60,688 nucleotides of DNA from an uncultured Alphaproteobacteria bacterium (GCA_902621305.1 CACNLM010000010.1:1-60688); one strand, 5' to 3'. Counted from the first letter of the stretch, positions 46,009 through 56,249 are shown. Program-made: numbers and translations. The notes: a model not told the origin generated them from the sequence alone.

Positions 46009-46083
46009 TGGCGGTCTCGTAGGGACTCGAACCCCAAATCCATGTTCCGAAGACACGTGTGATATCCATTTCACCACGAGACC
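46009..46083 (-). tRNA. tRNA-Arg (anticodon UCG)
   Basis: On the minus strand a full cloverleaf: acceptor GGTCTCG/CGAGACC, D-stem GTGA/TCAC, anticodon stem CGTGT/ACATG with loop CTTCGGA (anticodon TCG), and T-stem TGGGG/CCCTA with loop TTCGAGT. The discriminator is G and the 3' CCA is encoded. The identity is read from the loop; the common bacterial arginine set uses ACG and CCG, so UCG is somewhat unusual. Confidence 0.9.
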
Positions 46084-46088
46084 ATTTA

Positions 46089-47021
46089 TTATAATTGTTT
46101 ATTATTGAAATTTTCTAATTTTTGAATGAAATCTTTGAGAATAGGATCTCTTTTTATTTCATAGACAATTTTAATTGGGTGCCTATTTTTATCTGAAGCC
46201 CATTTCATATCATCTAAAAGAATTGGAGATGGAATTGTATTAGTTGGTGCCCAGTCTTCGTTTAAGACATAACCAACAGCTGCCATATCCCAAATTTCTT
46301 TTGACCAACCTTTATGGATACTATTGTACTCTTTAAATCGCATTGCAAGAAATTTACCGATTTCACCATGAGGTTCTATATATTTTTCTATTTCTGGAAC
46401 TGTTGAAATAAGATGTGAAGTTACTCCCTTACAAGGAACCATAACCAGAGAAACGCCGCTATCAAATAAAACTTGAGCACCTCCAATATCTTGCTTTAGA
46501 TTAAATTCCATATTTTGTGGCCAATAAAGCGCGTTACCTCCCAACCAAACTACAACAAGTTTTTTTATAATTTCTGGCTCTTTTAATATTGCAGACGCAA
46601 CATTTGAAATAGCGCCGATAGCTAATACGTATAGAGGATCTTTTTCAGAACATTTTAAAGCACTTTCTATGATATTATTTGCTGCAGGCGAATTAATTGG
46701 TTTTTTTTCAAAACCTACGTACTTTGTAGAGCCTTTAAAAACAAAATTATTTTTTTTAAAATTTATTTTTTCTAACAATCGAAAGATTTCATCATAACTA
46801 AGCTCCATTCCCTTTTTTGGATTATCCGAACGATTATTCATTGAAAAAGGAGCTGCATTTATACTTTGCACTTCAATTTTTTCTTTTGAAAACAACATTT
46901 GCACTAAAGCAAATTGATCATCAATTTCATTGTAGGTATCTGTATCAAGAATTGCTTTAATTTTCCCTTTTTTAAACTTAAGTTGTTTTAAAATATCTGA
47001 AAAATTTCTTTCTAAAAGCAT
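46089..47021 (-). CDS. Inosine-uridine-type nucleoside hydrolase
   Basis: Hydrolyses the N-glycosidic bond of ribonucleosides to free base and ribose. The 310-residue protein carries the calcium-site motif LDTDTYNEIDDQFAL at residues 25-39 (usual form DxDxxxDDAxA), VLAIGAISNVASAIL near 132-146, and WDMAAVGYVL near 244 with the C-terminal metal Asp. It lies just upstream of the tRNA and next to the DUF924 gene. Specificity cannot be read. Confidence 0.9.
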   Translation of the reverse strand: MLLERNFSDILKQLKFKKGKIKAILDTDTYNEIDDQFALVQMLFSKEKIEVQSINAAPFSMNNRSDNPKKGMELSYDEIFRLLEKINFKKNNFVFKGSTKYVGFEKKPINSPAANNIIESALKCSEKDPLYVLAIGAISNVASAILKEPEIIKKLVVVWLGGNALYWPQNMEFNLKQDIGGAQVLFDSGVSLVMVPCKGVTSHLISTVPEIEKYIEPHGEIGKFLAMRFKEYNSIHKGWSKEIWDMAAVGYVLNEDWAPTNTIPSPILLDDMKWASDKNRHPIKIVYEIKRDPILKDFIQKLENFNNKQL

Positions 47022-47029
47022 ATCTTAAT

Positions 47030-47593
47030 TTACCAAGAACTATTCGGTTGTGTTAAAAATACCTCTTCTTCATTTGTTGATTTTCTATTTAGTATATTAT
47101 TTCTATGTGGATACCTTCCAAATTTTTTAATTGCCACGCTATGGTCCTCCCAAGCTTTTTTAATATTAGTATATTCTGAATGATTATTTAAATATTGATC
47201 AACTAATTTATGACCAAGTTCATGATCCATGATATCCTCACTATGAATTAATGGCAGTAATAAAAAATGTATTTTATCAATTGTTAGGATATCTAAATAT
47301 CTTTTATGTATTGCTTCTTTAACAATTAAAACACACTTAGTATCCTGGTCATAAGCTTTTGAATTATTTCTGAAAAAATTTCTTGATAGTTGATCAAGTA
47401 ATATAATCAAAGCTACACATTCTTCAGCATCATTTCTCCAATTATCATACTCATTATTAATAGCCTTAATGTAATCATCCATAAAACTACTTTTCAATAT
47501 ATTATCAAATTCATCATCTTTTTTAAACCACTGCTCAAGTTGAGTTTTGATGAAACAAAATTCTAGAATAGCTTTAGCTCTTTCATTAATCAC
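47030..47593 (-). CDS. DUF924 family protein
   Basis: A helical cytoplasmic protein of about 187 residues, family of unknown function. Landmarks are ILEFCF near the start, ECVALIILLDQLSRNFFRN near residue 54-72, DKIHFLLLPLIHSEDIMDHE near 106-125, and FGRYPHRNNILNRKSTNEEEVFL near the end. The GTG at 47593 is preferred because it falls just ahead of the domain; a TTG at 47623 would start it one base from the divergent glycosylase gene. It is nine bases upstream of the nucleoside hydrolase on the same strand and likely cotranscribed. Confidence 0.78.
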   Translation of the reverse strand: MINERAKAILEFCFIKTQLEQWFKKDDEFDNILKSSFMDDYIKAINNEYDNWRNDAEECVALIILLDQLSRNFFRNNSKAYDQDTKCVLIVKEAIHKRYLDILTIDKIHFLLLPLIHSEDIMDHELGHKLVDQYLNNHSEYTNIKKAWEDHSVAIKKFGRYPHRNNILNRKSTNEEEVFLTQPNSSW

Positions 47594-47623
47594 AGAGCTG
47601 TAATATAAATATATATCTTCCAA

Positions 47624-48295
47624 ATGACATTAAGTAATTTAAACAAATCCATTATTCATTGCAGAAAGTGTGAACGCCTAGTTAACTTCCGTGAAAAAAT
47701 TGCTAAAGAAAAAAGAAAACAATATATTGATCAAAGTTATTGGGGCAAGCCAATTACTGGTTATGGAGATGAAAAAGCTAAATTATTAATGGTAGGTCTT
47801 GCGCCAGCAGCGCATGGAGGAAACAGAACAGGTCGAGTTTTTACAGGGGATAAATCTGCAGATTTTTTATTTTCCTGTTTATATAAAACTGGATTTGCAA
47901 ACCAACCAGATTCAGTAGATAGAGGTGACGGTTTGGAACTTCAAAATATGTACTTAACTACTGCTCTTAAATGTGTACCCCCAGAAGATAAACCTACTTC
48001 ACAAGAATTGAAAACATGTTTTAATTTTTTTAATCAAGAAATTGCTTTCTTAAAAAAAATAAAAGTCATTGTTGCCCTTGGTAAAATTGGTCATGACGCC
48101 TGTGTAAATTATTATAAGCAACAATATGAAATACGAAATAAAGATTTTATTTTTTCTCACGGATCTATGAATATTTTACCCGATAAGAAAATTTTAGTTG
48201 GTAGTTATCATCCAAGCCCACGAAATGTTAACACAGGAAGAATAGATAAAAGTAAAATGGTAAAGCTTTTAAATAGAATTAAAAAATTGCTTTAA
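47624..48295 (+). CDS. Uracil-DNA glycosylase, family 5 type (UdgB-like)
   Basis: Removes uracil or deaminated bases from DNA using a 4Fe-4S-stabilised fold. The 223 residues have cysteines HCRKCERL near 13-18 and further ones near 120 and 153, motif A GLAPAAHGGNRTGRVFTGD near residue 58-76 (the family-5 form), and motif B-like GSYHPSPRNVNTGR near 194-208. It is divergent from the DUF924 gene and followed by an MFS transporter after six bases. Confidence 0.87.
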   Translation: MTLSNLNKSIIHCRKCERLVNFREKIAKEKRKQYIDQSYWGKPITGYGDEKAKLLMVGLAPAAHGGNRTGRVFTGDKSADFLFSCLYKTGFANQPDSVDRGDGLELQNMYLTTALKCVPPEDKPTSQELKTCFNFFNQEIAFLKKIKVIVALGKIGHDACVNYYKQQYEIRNKDFIFSHGSMNILPDKKILVGSYHPSPRNVNTGRIDKSKMVKLLNRIKKLL

Positions 48296-48301
48296 ACTAT
48301 A

Positions 48302-49492
48302 ATGAAAAAATTTTTTTTAAATGATCCTCATCTCTTAGTATACGGATTTGCCATGGTCTTCTTTGCAAGTTTTGGACAGACTTTTTACATTGCATTATTT
48401 AACGATGATATTCGAAATCTATATAAAATAACAGATGGTGAGTTTGGATTAGTTTATGCCATAGCAACACTTGTCAGTTCATTTTTATTTATAAACTTTG
48501 CTAAATTAATAGATAAAATTGATTTAAGATTATACTCCATAGGTATTATTCTTGGTTTAGCTTTTGCTTGCATTGGTTTTTATTTTATATTCGATAATAT
48601 TTTTCATCTTTTTCTTATTTTATTTTTATTACGTTTTTTTGGGCAGGGGGCTATGACACATGCTGGTTCAACCTCAATGGCAAGATATTTTTTAATTGAT
48701 AGAGGTAAGGCAATATCTGTTGCAACACTTGGAGGAATGTTAGGTATAATGCTTTTACCAAAGATTGTCGTTAATTTGGATTCATACTTTAATTTTAAAA
48801 CTCTTTGGCTTTTAACAACTTTGACTCTTTTGATCTTAATACCAATAATATACTTTATTCTTCATAATCAAAAAAAAAGGGATTCTGCTCTTCAAAAAAA
48901 TATTGATAATGAGAAAACACATAAAAGTTGGACCATTACAGAAATTTTAAAAGACCGAGTTTTTTTCATTTATTTTCCATTAGCTGCAGCCTTTCCATTT
49001 ATTGGTACTGGGCTAATGTTTCATCAGATTTATATTTTTGATGCTAAAGGGTGGACAATGGAAATGCTTGGGAACGGTTATATATATTTTGGATTATTTT
49101 CTATATTAGGTTTATTAATAGGAGGACCCTTAATAGATAAGATAAATACAAAGAAAGCAATACCTTTTGTTCTATTACCTTTGTTACTCTGTATCACCAT
49201 TCTTTTTTTCTTTAATAATTATTGGTCATTCATGCTTTACATGTCTTTATTTGGATTTAACCTAGGTTTATCAGCACCGTTTATGGGATCACTCTGGGCA
49301 GAAATCTACGGAGTGAAAAGTATTGGAACTGCTAAAGCCTTACTGCACGCAGTTGGGGTTTTTGCGAGTGCCTTATCGCCTGTAGTTTTTGGTTATATTA
49401 TTGATTGGGGTTATGGAATATCACTTATATATCTAATCAGCTCCATTATGATTGTTGTATCATCAATTTTACCTATAATTTATAAAACATGA
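48302..49492 (+). CDS. MFS transporter
   Basis: A 396-residue major facilitator with about 12 hydrophobic segments. A charged loop FAKLIDKIDLRLYSIG near residue 60 is a weak form of motif A; the central cytoplasmic loop (about 190-215) is Lys-rich and the C-half has GGPLIDKINTKKAIPF near 274. No substrate signature is recognised. The stop overlaps the start of the 46-codon gene by three bases (ATGA), suggesting translational coupling through to the ZapE-like gene. Confidence 0.85.
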   Translation: MKKFFLNDPHLLVYGFAMVFFASFGQTFYIALFNDDIRNLYKITDGEFGLVYAIATLVSSFLFINFAKLIDKIDLRLYSIGIILGLAFACIGFYFIFDNIFHLFLILFLLRFFGQGAMTHAGSTSMARYFLIDRGKAISVATLGGMLGIMLLPKIVVNLDSYFNFKTLWLLTTLTLLILIPIIYFILHNQKKRDSALQKNIDNEKTHKSWTITEILKDRVFFIYFPLAAAFPFIGTGLMFHQIYIFDAKGWTMEMLGNGYIYFGLFSILGLLIGGPLIDKINTKKAIPFVLLPLLLCITILFFFNNYWSFMLYMSLFGFNLGLSAPFMGSLWAEIYGVKSIGTAKALLHAVGVFASALSPVVFGYIIDWGYGISLIYLISSIMIVVSSILPIIYKT

Positions 49493-49629
49493 ATAAACAA
49501 ATAATGGAGAGTCTTAATTTTCTAATCAAGGAATATAAACGATTAAAAAAGAAAAAAGAAAATAGAAGCATCAGCAGTGGTGAACTAGAAACTTTAAAAC
49601 AACTTGAACAGTACTTAGGTAAAAAATAA
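49489..49629 (+). CDS. Hypothetical 46-residue coiled-coil-like basic protein
   Basis: A short gene whose ATG overlaps the MFS stop (ATGA) and whose TAA overlaps the ZapE-like start (TAATG). The protein, MNKQIMESLNFLIKEYKRLK onwards, is helical and charged with Leu at heptad-like spacing, then SSGELETLKQLEQYLGKK. Only this frame joins the two genes by overlaps at both ends, and it has no internal stop. No family is recognised. It could be an adapter for the ATPase or a translation relay. Confidence 0.6.
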   Translation: MNKQIMESLNFLIKEYKRLKKKKENRSISSGELETLKQLEQYLGKK

Positions 49630-50663
49630 TGTTTAATGTTATTGATCAATACAATAGTTTTGTTGAAAATAATTTTATTAAAAAAAATAAAGATCAAATT
49701 GAATTTTTAAAACAAGCAGATAATGTATGGTCATCTTTTAGTAAAACAAAGTTATTTTTTAAGGATAAAATTTTCGAAGGAATTTATCTTTATGGTCAAG
49801 TTGGAACAGGAAAAACATTTTTATTAAATTTATTTTATCAAAATACTAAGATTGGAAAAAAAATTCATTTTAATAACTTAATGAATGAAATCCATGAACA
49901 AGTTAAAAAATCAGAAAATAAAGAACTTGCAATCGAAAACTATGTAAAAAATTTAAGTAGAGATTACAAAATAATATTTATTGATGAATTACATATTTTT
50001 AATATTGTTGACGCACTAATAATAAAAAAAATATTTAATTATTTTTCTAAATATAAAATATTCATATTACTGTCGTCAAATTTTCATCCAGATAATTTAT
50101 ATAAAGATGGTTTGCAGAGAAATGACTTTCTACCATTTATTGAACTAGTTAAAAAAAATTTTTTTCTTTATGATATTAATATTAAAACTGATTATCGTCG
50201 ACAAACGTTAAATCAATCAAAGACATATTTCACACCTATAACAACTGACACTACTAATGAATTTGAAAAATTATTTAATCGCTTTGTTGATCCTTCCCAT
50301 TTAACAACTATAAAAATAAAATCTAAAAGTCGTGAACTAGAGTTTAATAAATGCACATCAAATCTGATGATGATAGATTTTGAAAATCTTTGTGAAGTAA
50401 ATTTTGGTAATGAAGACTATAAAAATATTGCAGATAAATTTAAGTTGGTATTTTTAAAAAATGTTCCTGAATTTGATAATCAGAAAAAAGATGCGTGCAG
50501 AAGATTTATTGGATTAATTGATATGTTATATGAAAATAATTGTTCAATAGTAATTTTAGCTTCAAAACCTATAAATTCATTAAATAATATAAATACTCTA
50601 GCAGAAGAATTTAAAAGGACTGCTAGCAGATTATATGAAATGACTATAGTAAAACCAGATTGA
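49629..50663 (+). CDS. zapE: ZapE/AFG1-like AAA+ ATPase
   Basis: A 344-residue ATPase resembling bacterial ZapE (Z-ring-associated) and mitochondrial AFG1/LACE1. Walker A is GQVGTGKTF at residues 56-64; Walker B is IIFIDELHIFNI near 116-127; sensor-like LLSSNFHPDNLYKDGLQR near 147-164; and a late AFG1-like block RFIGLIDMLYENNCSIVI near 292-309. Length is normal. It overlaps both neighbours: the 46-codon gene and the alpha/beta hydrolase (ATGA at 50660). Confidence 0.9.
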   Translation: MFNVIDQYNSFVENNFIKKNKDQIEFLKQADNVWSSFSKTKLFFKDKIFEGIYLYGQVGTGKTFLLNLFYQNTKIGKKIHFNNLMNEIHEQVKKSENKELAIENYVKNLSRDYKIIFIDELHIFNIVDALIIKKIFNYFSKYKIFILLSSNFHPDNLYKDGLQRNDFLPFIELVKKNFFLYDINIKTDYRRQTLNQSKTYFTPITTDTTNEFEKLFNRFVDPSHLTTIKIKSKSRELEFNKCTSNLMMIDFENLCEVNFGNEDYKNIADKFKLVFLKNVPEFDNQKKDACRRFIGLIDMLYENNCSIVILASKPINSLNNINTLAEEFKRTASRLYEMTIVKPD

Positions 50664-51649
50664 TGAAATATATAATCAGTTTATTGGTAAGTACGGTAGT
50701 TTTATTAATAGTAGTTTATCTTACTGCAGGTTTTTATGTTGCTTACCAAATTTTAAAAATAGATCCAACTTGTGGTTTGCACGAAGGATCTCTTCCTAAT
50801 TCATGGAGTACAACAGTTGATTCACATGAATACTCAATTCTTGCACGACAAAAAGTAAGAGAAAATTTTAACTTCAAGGATTATTATTTAGATGAATGGC
50901 AAGATGTGTATTTTCAATCTCGTGACTCTGACATTAAGATTAATGGATGGCTGTTTAATTATTTTCCAAATAGACCAATTATAATTGTAACACATGGTAT
51001 AAGCCCAAATGGTAAATGTAAGTCTGAAGCAAATCTTATTGCAAGTTTTTTAGTTAATAAAAAATTTAATGTTCTTACGATAGATTTAAGAAACTACGGT
51101 CAAAGTGATATTGTAAGTAGTTATGACGATTTAGGTTTAAAGTCATATAATGATATTCTTGGTGCATTTGATTTTTTAAAAAAAATTGGTTTCAAGTCTA
51201 ATAGCATTGGATTACATGGAATATCTCTTGGTGCAAGCACATCTATTTTTGCAGCTAATGCTGAACCGGAAATACGTGCAGTGTGGGCAGATAGTTCAGT
51301 TGCTGAATTTAATATGATTTTAAAAGATGAAATAGCAAGATATGGTCTTGCTATAGAATTTGGGCCAGTAGTTAGTTTAGCTGGAAGAATCTTAACTGGA
51401 ACGGATCCAAGAGAATTATCTCCGGCTAAAAAATTATCAAAGAACCAATATTATTTTTTTACTCATGGCGACTCTGATACAAGAATCTTAACAAAACACT
51501 TTAATTATTTTAAAGAATACACAAATCAAAATAAAATTAATGCTGAGTTTTGGTTAGTTGAAAACTCTTATCATGTAGATGCTATGTTTAAATATCCCGA
51601 AGTATACTCTAAAAAGATGGAAGAATTTTTTAATAAAAATTTAAAGTAG
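50660..51649 (+). CDS. Alpha/beta hydrolase
   Basis: A 329-residue predicted serine hydrolase anchored by an N-terminal membrane helix (about 5-28). The fold shows VTHGISPNGKCKSEA near residue 113 (oxyanion loop HG), the nucleophile elbow GLHGISLGAS near 184-193, a DTR-type acid residue near 270-274, and a final His in NSYHVDAMFKYPE near 307-319. Resembles the BAAT/YqkD-like membrane-attached esterases. Its ATG overlaps the ZapE-like stop by four bases. Substrate unknown. Confidence 0.82.
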   Translation: MMKYIISLLVSTVVLLIVVYLTAGFYVAYQILKIDPTCGLHEGSLPNSWSTTVDSHEYSILARQKVRENFNFKDYYLDEWQDVYFQSRDSDIKINGWLFNYFPNRPIIIVTHGISPNGKCKSEANLIASFLVNKKFNVLTIDLRNYGQSDIVSSYDDLGLKSYNDILGAFDFLKKIGFKSNSIGLHGISLGASTSIFAANAEPEIRAVWADSSVAEFNMILKDEIARYGLAIEFGPVVSLAGRILTGTDPRELSPAKKLSKNQYYFFTHGDSDTRILTKHFNYFKEYTNQNKINAEFWLVENSYHVDAMFKYPEVYSKKMEEFFNKNLK

Positions 51650-51785
51650 GCCGGACTCTAAAACTAGTTTGTACCTTGGCAGACACCTCTCTAGAATAAG
51701 AAACTCAACTAATTATCAAACGGCGGGTAAGATAATTAAAAATTCTTGGCGTTCCTCCGAAGCTAAGAAACGAGTATTATCCGGC
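51650..51785 (+). ncRNA. Probable structured RNA between hydrolase and sdhC
   Basis: Right after the hydrolase stop, GCCGGA (51650-51655) pairs with TCCGGC (51780-51785), and ACTC with GAGT inside it. Within are an eight-base-pair hairpin TAATTATC/GATAATTA with a G-rich loop, and CTTGGC/GCTAAG closing a loop GTTCCTCCGAA. The stretch is much more G+C-rich than the flanks and has no credible frame. A 6S-like or other small RNA is possible; it does not resemble RNase P, SRP or tmRNA in the motifs I know. Confidence 0.5.
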
Positions 51786-51831
51786 TTATTAGAAGTAATA
51801 TTTATCTATTTAAAATTCAAGATTTTTAGTT

Positions 51832-51875
51832 AAATTTGGCACTAAATTTGAACGATTTTCATGAAATTTGGCACT
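51832..51875 (+). repeat. Direct repeat AAATTTGGCACT upstream of sdhC
   Basis: The 12-base unit AAATTTGGCACT occurs at 51832-51843 and again at 51864-51875, a 32-base offset, about three helical turns. It lies 105-148 bases before sdhC and could be an operator or a promoter element for the TCA operon. The rest of 51876-51979 shows only A+T-rich DNA. Confidence 0.45.
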
Positions 51876-51979
51876 TTTTATCAACATTTTACAAACTTCC
51901 ATGATAGTAAGAAAAAATAACTAAACCATTAATATTTTGAAATTTGAAGAAAAATACTTACTTATGAAACATAAAAAAA

Positions 51980-52360
51980 ATGAAAAAAATGACTGATAAT
52001 AGACCATTATCACCTCACCTATCTATTCACAAAAGAGTACTGACAGCAGTATTTTCAATTTTCCATAGGATATCTGGAATAGGATTAAGTGTGGGCGCAC
52101 TATTAATTTCAATCTGGTTTTTCTTAATTAGTTTTGGTCCCGAATTTTATATTTATTTTGAAATTTTTTCTAAGAGTATTTTGTTTAAACTAGTTCTAAT
52201 GATCTGGACTGTTGGTATTTTTTATCACTTATTCAATGGATGTAGAAAATTATATTGGTCATTCGGTATTGGAATGGAATTATCTCAAGTATATAAATCG
52301 GGTTATGCTGTTATATGTTTAACCTTAATTTCTAGTATAGTTGTCTGGTATTTTGCATGA
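51980..52360 (+). CDS. sdhC: Succinate dehydrogenase cytochrome b556 subunit
   Basis: Membrane anchor of complex II, about 126 residues with three helices. Signature RPLSPHLSIHKRVLTAVFSIFHRISGIGLSVG near the N-terminus includes the quinone-site Ser/Arg, and the haem His is in FYHLFNGCRKLYW near residue 80-92. Two ATGs are possible (51980 and 51989); the second begins MTDNRPLSPHL as in relatives. A ten-codon frame starting at 51964 overlaps both starts. It overlaps sdhD by four bases. Confidence 0.92.
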   Translation: MKKMTDNRPLSPHLSIHKRVLTAVFSIFHRISGIGLSVGALLISIWFFLISFGPEFYIYFEIFSKSILFKLVLMIWTVGIFYHLFNGCRKLYWSFGIGMELSQVYKSGYAVICLTLISSIVVWYFA

Positions 52361-52686
52361 AAAATTATACTCTTAAATGGTTAACCCAAAGAATCACTGC
52401 TTCAATTTTAATTCCATTGACGTTTTGGTTTATATACTCTGCAATATCATTATCAAAGATGACTTATTCTGAAATAGAAATTTTTTTTCAATCCTATGTT
52501 AATGCATTCTTATTTTTTGTGATGATGCAATCTATGCTTCTGCATTCAAAATTGGGTCTGCAAACAATTATTGAAGATTATGTCACATCGAAAAAAACAG
52601 CCAAATTTATTAAAGTATCAATTAATTATCTTGTTTATTTTATCATGATTTTAATTACATTAAATTTAGTGAGAATGGTTTTTTAG
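52357..52686 (+). CDS. sdhD: Succinate dehydrogenase membrane anchor subunit
   Basis: Second membrane subunit of complex II, 109 residues with three helices. It begins MKNYTLKWLTQRITASILIP, as alphaproteobacterial SdhD do, and carries HSKLGLQTIIEDYV near residue 68-81 with the His and Asp used for haem and quinone. It overlaps sdhC by four bases (ATGA) and ends directly before sdhA. Confidence 0.9.
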   Translation: MKNYTLKWLTQRITASILIPLTFWFIYSAISLSKMTYSEIEIFFQSYVNAFLFFVMMQSMLLHSKLGLQTIIEDYVTSKKTAKFIKVSINYLVYFIMILITLNLVRMVF

Positions 52687-54480
52687 ATGTCTAATTCATA
52701 CAAAATTATCGATCACCATTATGACGTTGTAGTTGTTGGAGCTGGAGGATCGGGGCTAAGAGCTACGCTTGGATGTGCCGAAGCTGGTTTAAAAACAGCG
52801 TGTATATCAAAAGTCTTTCCAACAAGAAGTCATACTGTTGCAGCACAAGGTGGAATTGGAGCAGCACTAGGTAATATGGGTGAAGATAATTGGAAGTGGC
52901 ACATGTATGATACAGTTAAGGGTTCCGACTGGCTTGGTGATCAAGATGCAATTGAATACTTATGTTCTAAAGCCCCTGAAGCAGTAATTGAACTTGAAGA
53001 ATATGGCATGCCTTTTAGTAGAACAGATGATGGCAAGATCTATCAAAGACCTTTTGGCGGACACTTAACCAATAATGGCGAGGGAGCTCCTGCTATGAGA
53101 GCTTGTGCAGCAGCTGATAGAACGGGACATGCTTTACTCCACACACTTTATCAGCAATCACTTAAAAATAATGTAGAATTTTATATTGAATATTTTGTTT
53201 TAGATTTAATTTCTGATGATCAAGGTAATTGCATTGGTGTGGTAACATGGTGCTTAGAGGATGGATCAATCCATCGATTTCTATCTCATCAAACAATTCT
53301 AGCTACTGGTGGATATGGAAGAGCTTACTTCTCATCCACGAGTGCTCACATTTGTACTGGTGACGGTAGTGCAATGGCTTTAAGACAAAACCTACCTCTT
53401 TCTGATATGGAATTTATTCAGTTCCATCCAACAGGAGTTTACGGAGCAGGAGTGTTAATCACTGAGGGAGCAAGAGGAGAAGGTGGATATTTAACTAATA
53501 GTGATGGTGAAAGATTCATGGAAAGATATGCTCCAAATGCAAAAGATCTTGCATCAAGGGATGTAGTAAGCCGAGCAATGACTATTGAAATTAGTGAAAA
53601 TAGAGGCTGTGGAGATAATGCCGATCATGTGCTACTTCATCTTGAGCACATTGATGCTGATACATTACATAAAAGATTACCTGGTATTTCAGAAACTGCA
53701 AAAATATTTGCCGGAGTTGATCTAACTAAAGATCCAATACCAGTTCTCCCAACAGTTCATTATAATATGGGTGGTATACCGACAAATTATAGAACAGAAG
53801 TTCTAAGGCCATCAAATGAAAATCCAGATAATGTATGTGAAGGTTTAATGGCCGTTGGTGAGGCTGCATGTGTTTCTGTACACGGTGCAAATAGATTAGG
53901 AACAAATTCATTAATCGATCTTGTTGTTTTTGGCAAAGCAGCTAGTCTAACATGTAAAGAAAAAGTAAAACCAAATTCTAAAAAAATTGAAATTAGTAAA
54001 TCAAAAACAGATAATATTATTGAGCGATTTGATAAGATTAGAAACAGCAAAGGAAACTCTACAACTGGAGAACTTCGTACTTCCATGCAACATATAATGC
54101 AGCAAAAATGCGCAGTATTTAGAACACACGATCTCATATCAAAAGGTATTGAAGAATATTCAAAGGTTGAGAGCTCAATGGATGACATAGATATTAAAGA
54201 CAAATCATTAATATTTAATACAGACTTGGTCGAAGCTTTAGAGTTACACAATTTAATGGCACAATCAAAAGTTACTCTTCATTCTGCGTTAAATCGAACT
54301 GAAAGTAGAGGCGCACATGCAAGAGAAGATTATAAAGAAAGAGATGATAATAATTGGTTAGTTCACTCTTTAGCCTGGTTAAACGATAAGGGAGATGTGA
54401 ATATGGGTTCTAGAGGTGTTCATATGAATACTCTAACTAATCATGTTCAACCAATACCACCTAAAAGAAGAGTTTATTAA
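52687..54480 (+). CDS. sdhA: Succinate dehydrogenase flavoprotein subunit
   Basis: Oxidises succinate to fumarate with covalently bound FAD. 597 residues. The FAD motif [15 protein letters not shown] is near residue 15-29, the covalent His in SRSHT-type [12 protein letters not shown] near 45-56, the catalytic HPTG near 242-246, and the Arg/His region of the active site later. Length is normal. It abuts sdhD and overlaps sdhB by one base. Confidence 0.97.
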   Translation: MSNSYKIIDHHYDVVVVGAGGSGLRATLGCAEAGLKTACISKVFPTRSHTVAAQGGIGAALGNMGEDNWKWHMYDTVKGSDWLGDQDAIEYLCSKAPEAVIELEEYGMPFSRTDDGKIYQRPFGGHLTNNGEGAPAMRACAAADRTGHALLHTLYQQSLKNNVEFYIEYFVLDLISDDQGNCIGVVTWCLEDGSIHRFLSHQTILATGGYGRAYFSSTSAHICTGDGSAMALRQNLPLSDMEFIQFHPTGVYGAGVLITEGARGEGGYLTNSDGERFMERYAPNAKDLASRDVVSRAMTIEISENRGCGDNADHVLLHLEHIDADTLHKRLPGISETAKIFAGVDLTKDPIPVLPTVHYNMGGIPTNYRTEVLRPSNENPDNVCEGLMAVGEAACVSVHGANRLGTNSLIDLVVFGKAASLTCKEKVKPNSKKIEISKSKTDNIIERFDKIRNSKGNSTTGELRTSMQHIMQQKCAVFRTHDLISKGIEEYSKVESSMDDIDIKDKSLIFNTDLVEALELHNLMAQSKVTLHSALNRTESRGAHAREDYKERDDNNWLVHSLAWLNDKGDVNMGSRGVHMNTLTNHVQPIPPKRRVY

Positions 54481-55268
54481 TGGCTCAGTTTACACTTCCT
54501 GCGAATTCAAAAATAACTAAAGGGAAAACTCATCAACTAAAAGAACCTGCAAATGATCCAAAGAAACTTGCAATCTACAGATGGGATCCTGAAGATGATA
54601 AAAATCCTAGGATAGATAATTATGAGATAGATCAAGAAAAGTGTGGCCCAATGGTATTAGACGCACTTATGAAAATAAAAAACGAAATTGATCCAACTTT
54701 AACATTTAGAAGATCTTGCAGAGAAGGAGTTTGTGGTTCCTGTGCTATGAATATTGATGGCGTTAACACATTAGCATGTTTGAAAAGTATGTCTGATGTT
54801 AAGAATGAAATAAAAATTTACCCTCTTCCACATATGCGTGTGGTAAAAGATTTAGTTCCAGATCTTAGTAAAGCCTATGAGCAACTTGCTTCCATTAAAC
54901 CTTGGTTACAGCGTGAAAAAACAAATGAAGAAAAAAACTCAGGAGACGAAAAAAAACAATCACCAAAAGATAGAGAAAAACTAGATGGTAAATGGGAGTG
55001 TGTATTATGTTTTTGTTGCACTACTTCTTGTCCAAGTTATTGGTGGAATGGAGATGAATATTTAGGACCTGCAGTCCTTTTACAAGCAGCAAGATGGGTT
55101 AGTGACTCTAGAGACTCAGAAAGAAAAGAGAGATTAAAAGCAATAAATGATTCATTAAAACTTTATAGATGTCATTCAATAATGAATTGTACTAGGTCTT
55201 GTCCTAAAGGTCTAAATCCAGCCAAAGAAATTGCTGGACTTAAAAAGGCTATTGTTACAGAATTATAA
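54480..55268 (+). CDS. sdhB: Succinate dehydrogenase iron-sulfur subunit
   Basis: Electron relay of complex II, 262 residues. The [2Fe-2S] cysteines are in [16 protein letters not shown] near residue 79-94 and NTLACL following; [4Fe-4S] and [3Fe-4S] cysteines are in [16 protein letters not shown] near 177-192 and [17 protein letters not shown] near 224-240. A charged insert (about 145-168, rich in Glu/Lys) precedes the C-terminal domain and is longer than in E. coli. It is coupled to sdhA by one-base overlap. Confidence 0.96.
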   Translation: MAQFTLPANSKITKGKTHQLKEPANDPKKLAIYRWDPEDDKNPRIDNYEIDQEKCGPMVLDALMKIKNEIDPTLTFRRSCREGVCGSCAMNIDGVNTLACLKSMSDVKNEIKIYPLPHMRVVKDLVPDLSKAYEQLASIKPWLQREKTNEEKNSGDEKKQSPKDREKLDGKWECVLCFCCTTSCPSYWWNGDEYLGPAVLLQAARWVSDSRDSERKERLKAINDSLKLYRCHSIMNCTRSCPKGLNPAKEIAGLKKAIVTEL

Positions 55269-55286
55269 TTAAAGTATAAAACTTAA

Positions 55287-56249
<963 letters not shown>

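Noticed and set aside
51650-51785. tmRNA, SRP RNA or RNase P RNA
   Set aside because: No tag-peptide frame, no GGAAGCAGCC-type SRP loop, and no GAGGAAAGTC-type RNase P core were found here.
51832-51852. Sigma-54-type promoter (TTGGCAC then TTGAA) before sdhC
   Set aside because: The -12 GC is GA, the second repeat copy lacks a -12 entirely, and sigma-54 is not expected in such streamlined genomes.
51861-51920. A 19-codon frame starting MKFGTFYQH, like the start of luciferase-type monooxygenases
   Set aside because: Only nine residues match, no continuation of the family is present in any frame, and it overlaps the direct repeat; chance is likely.
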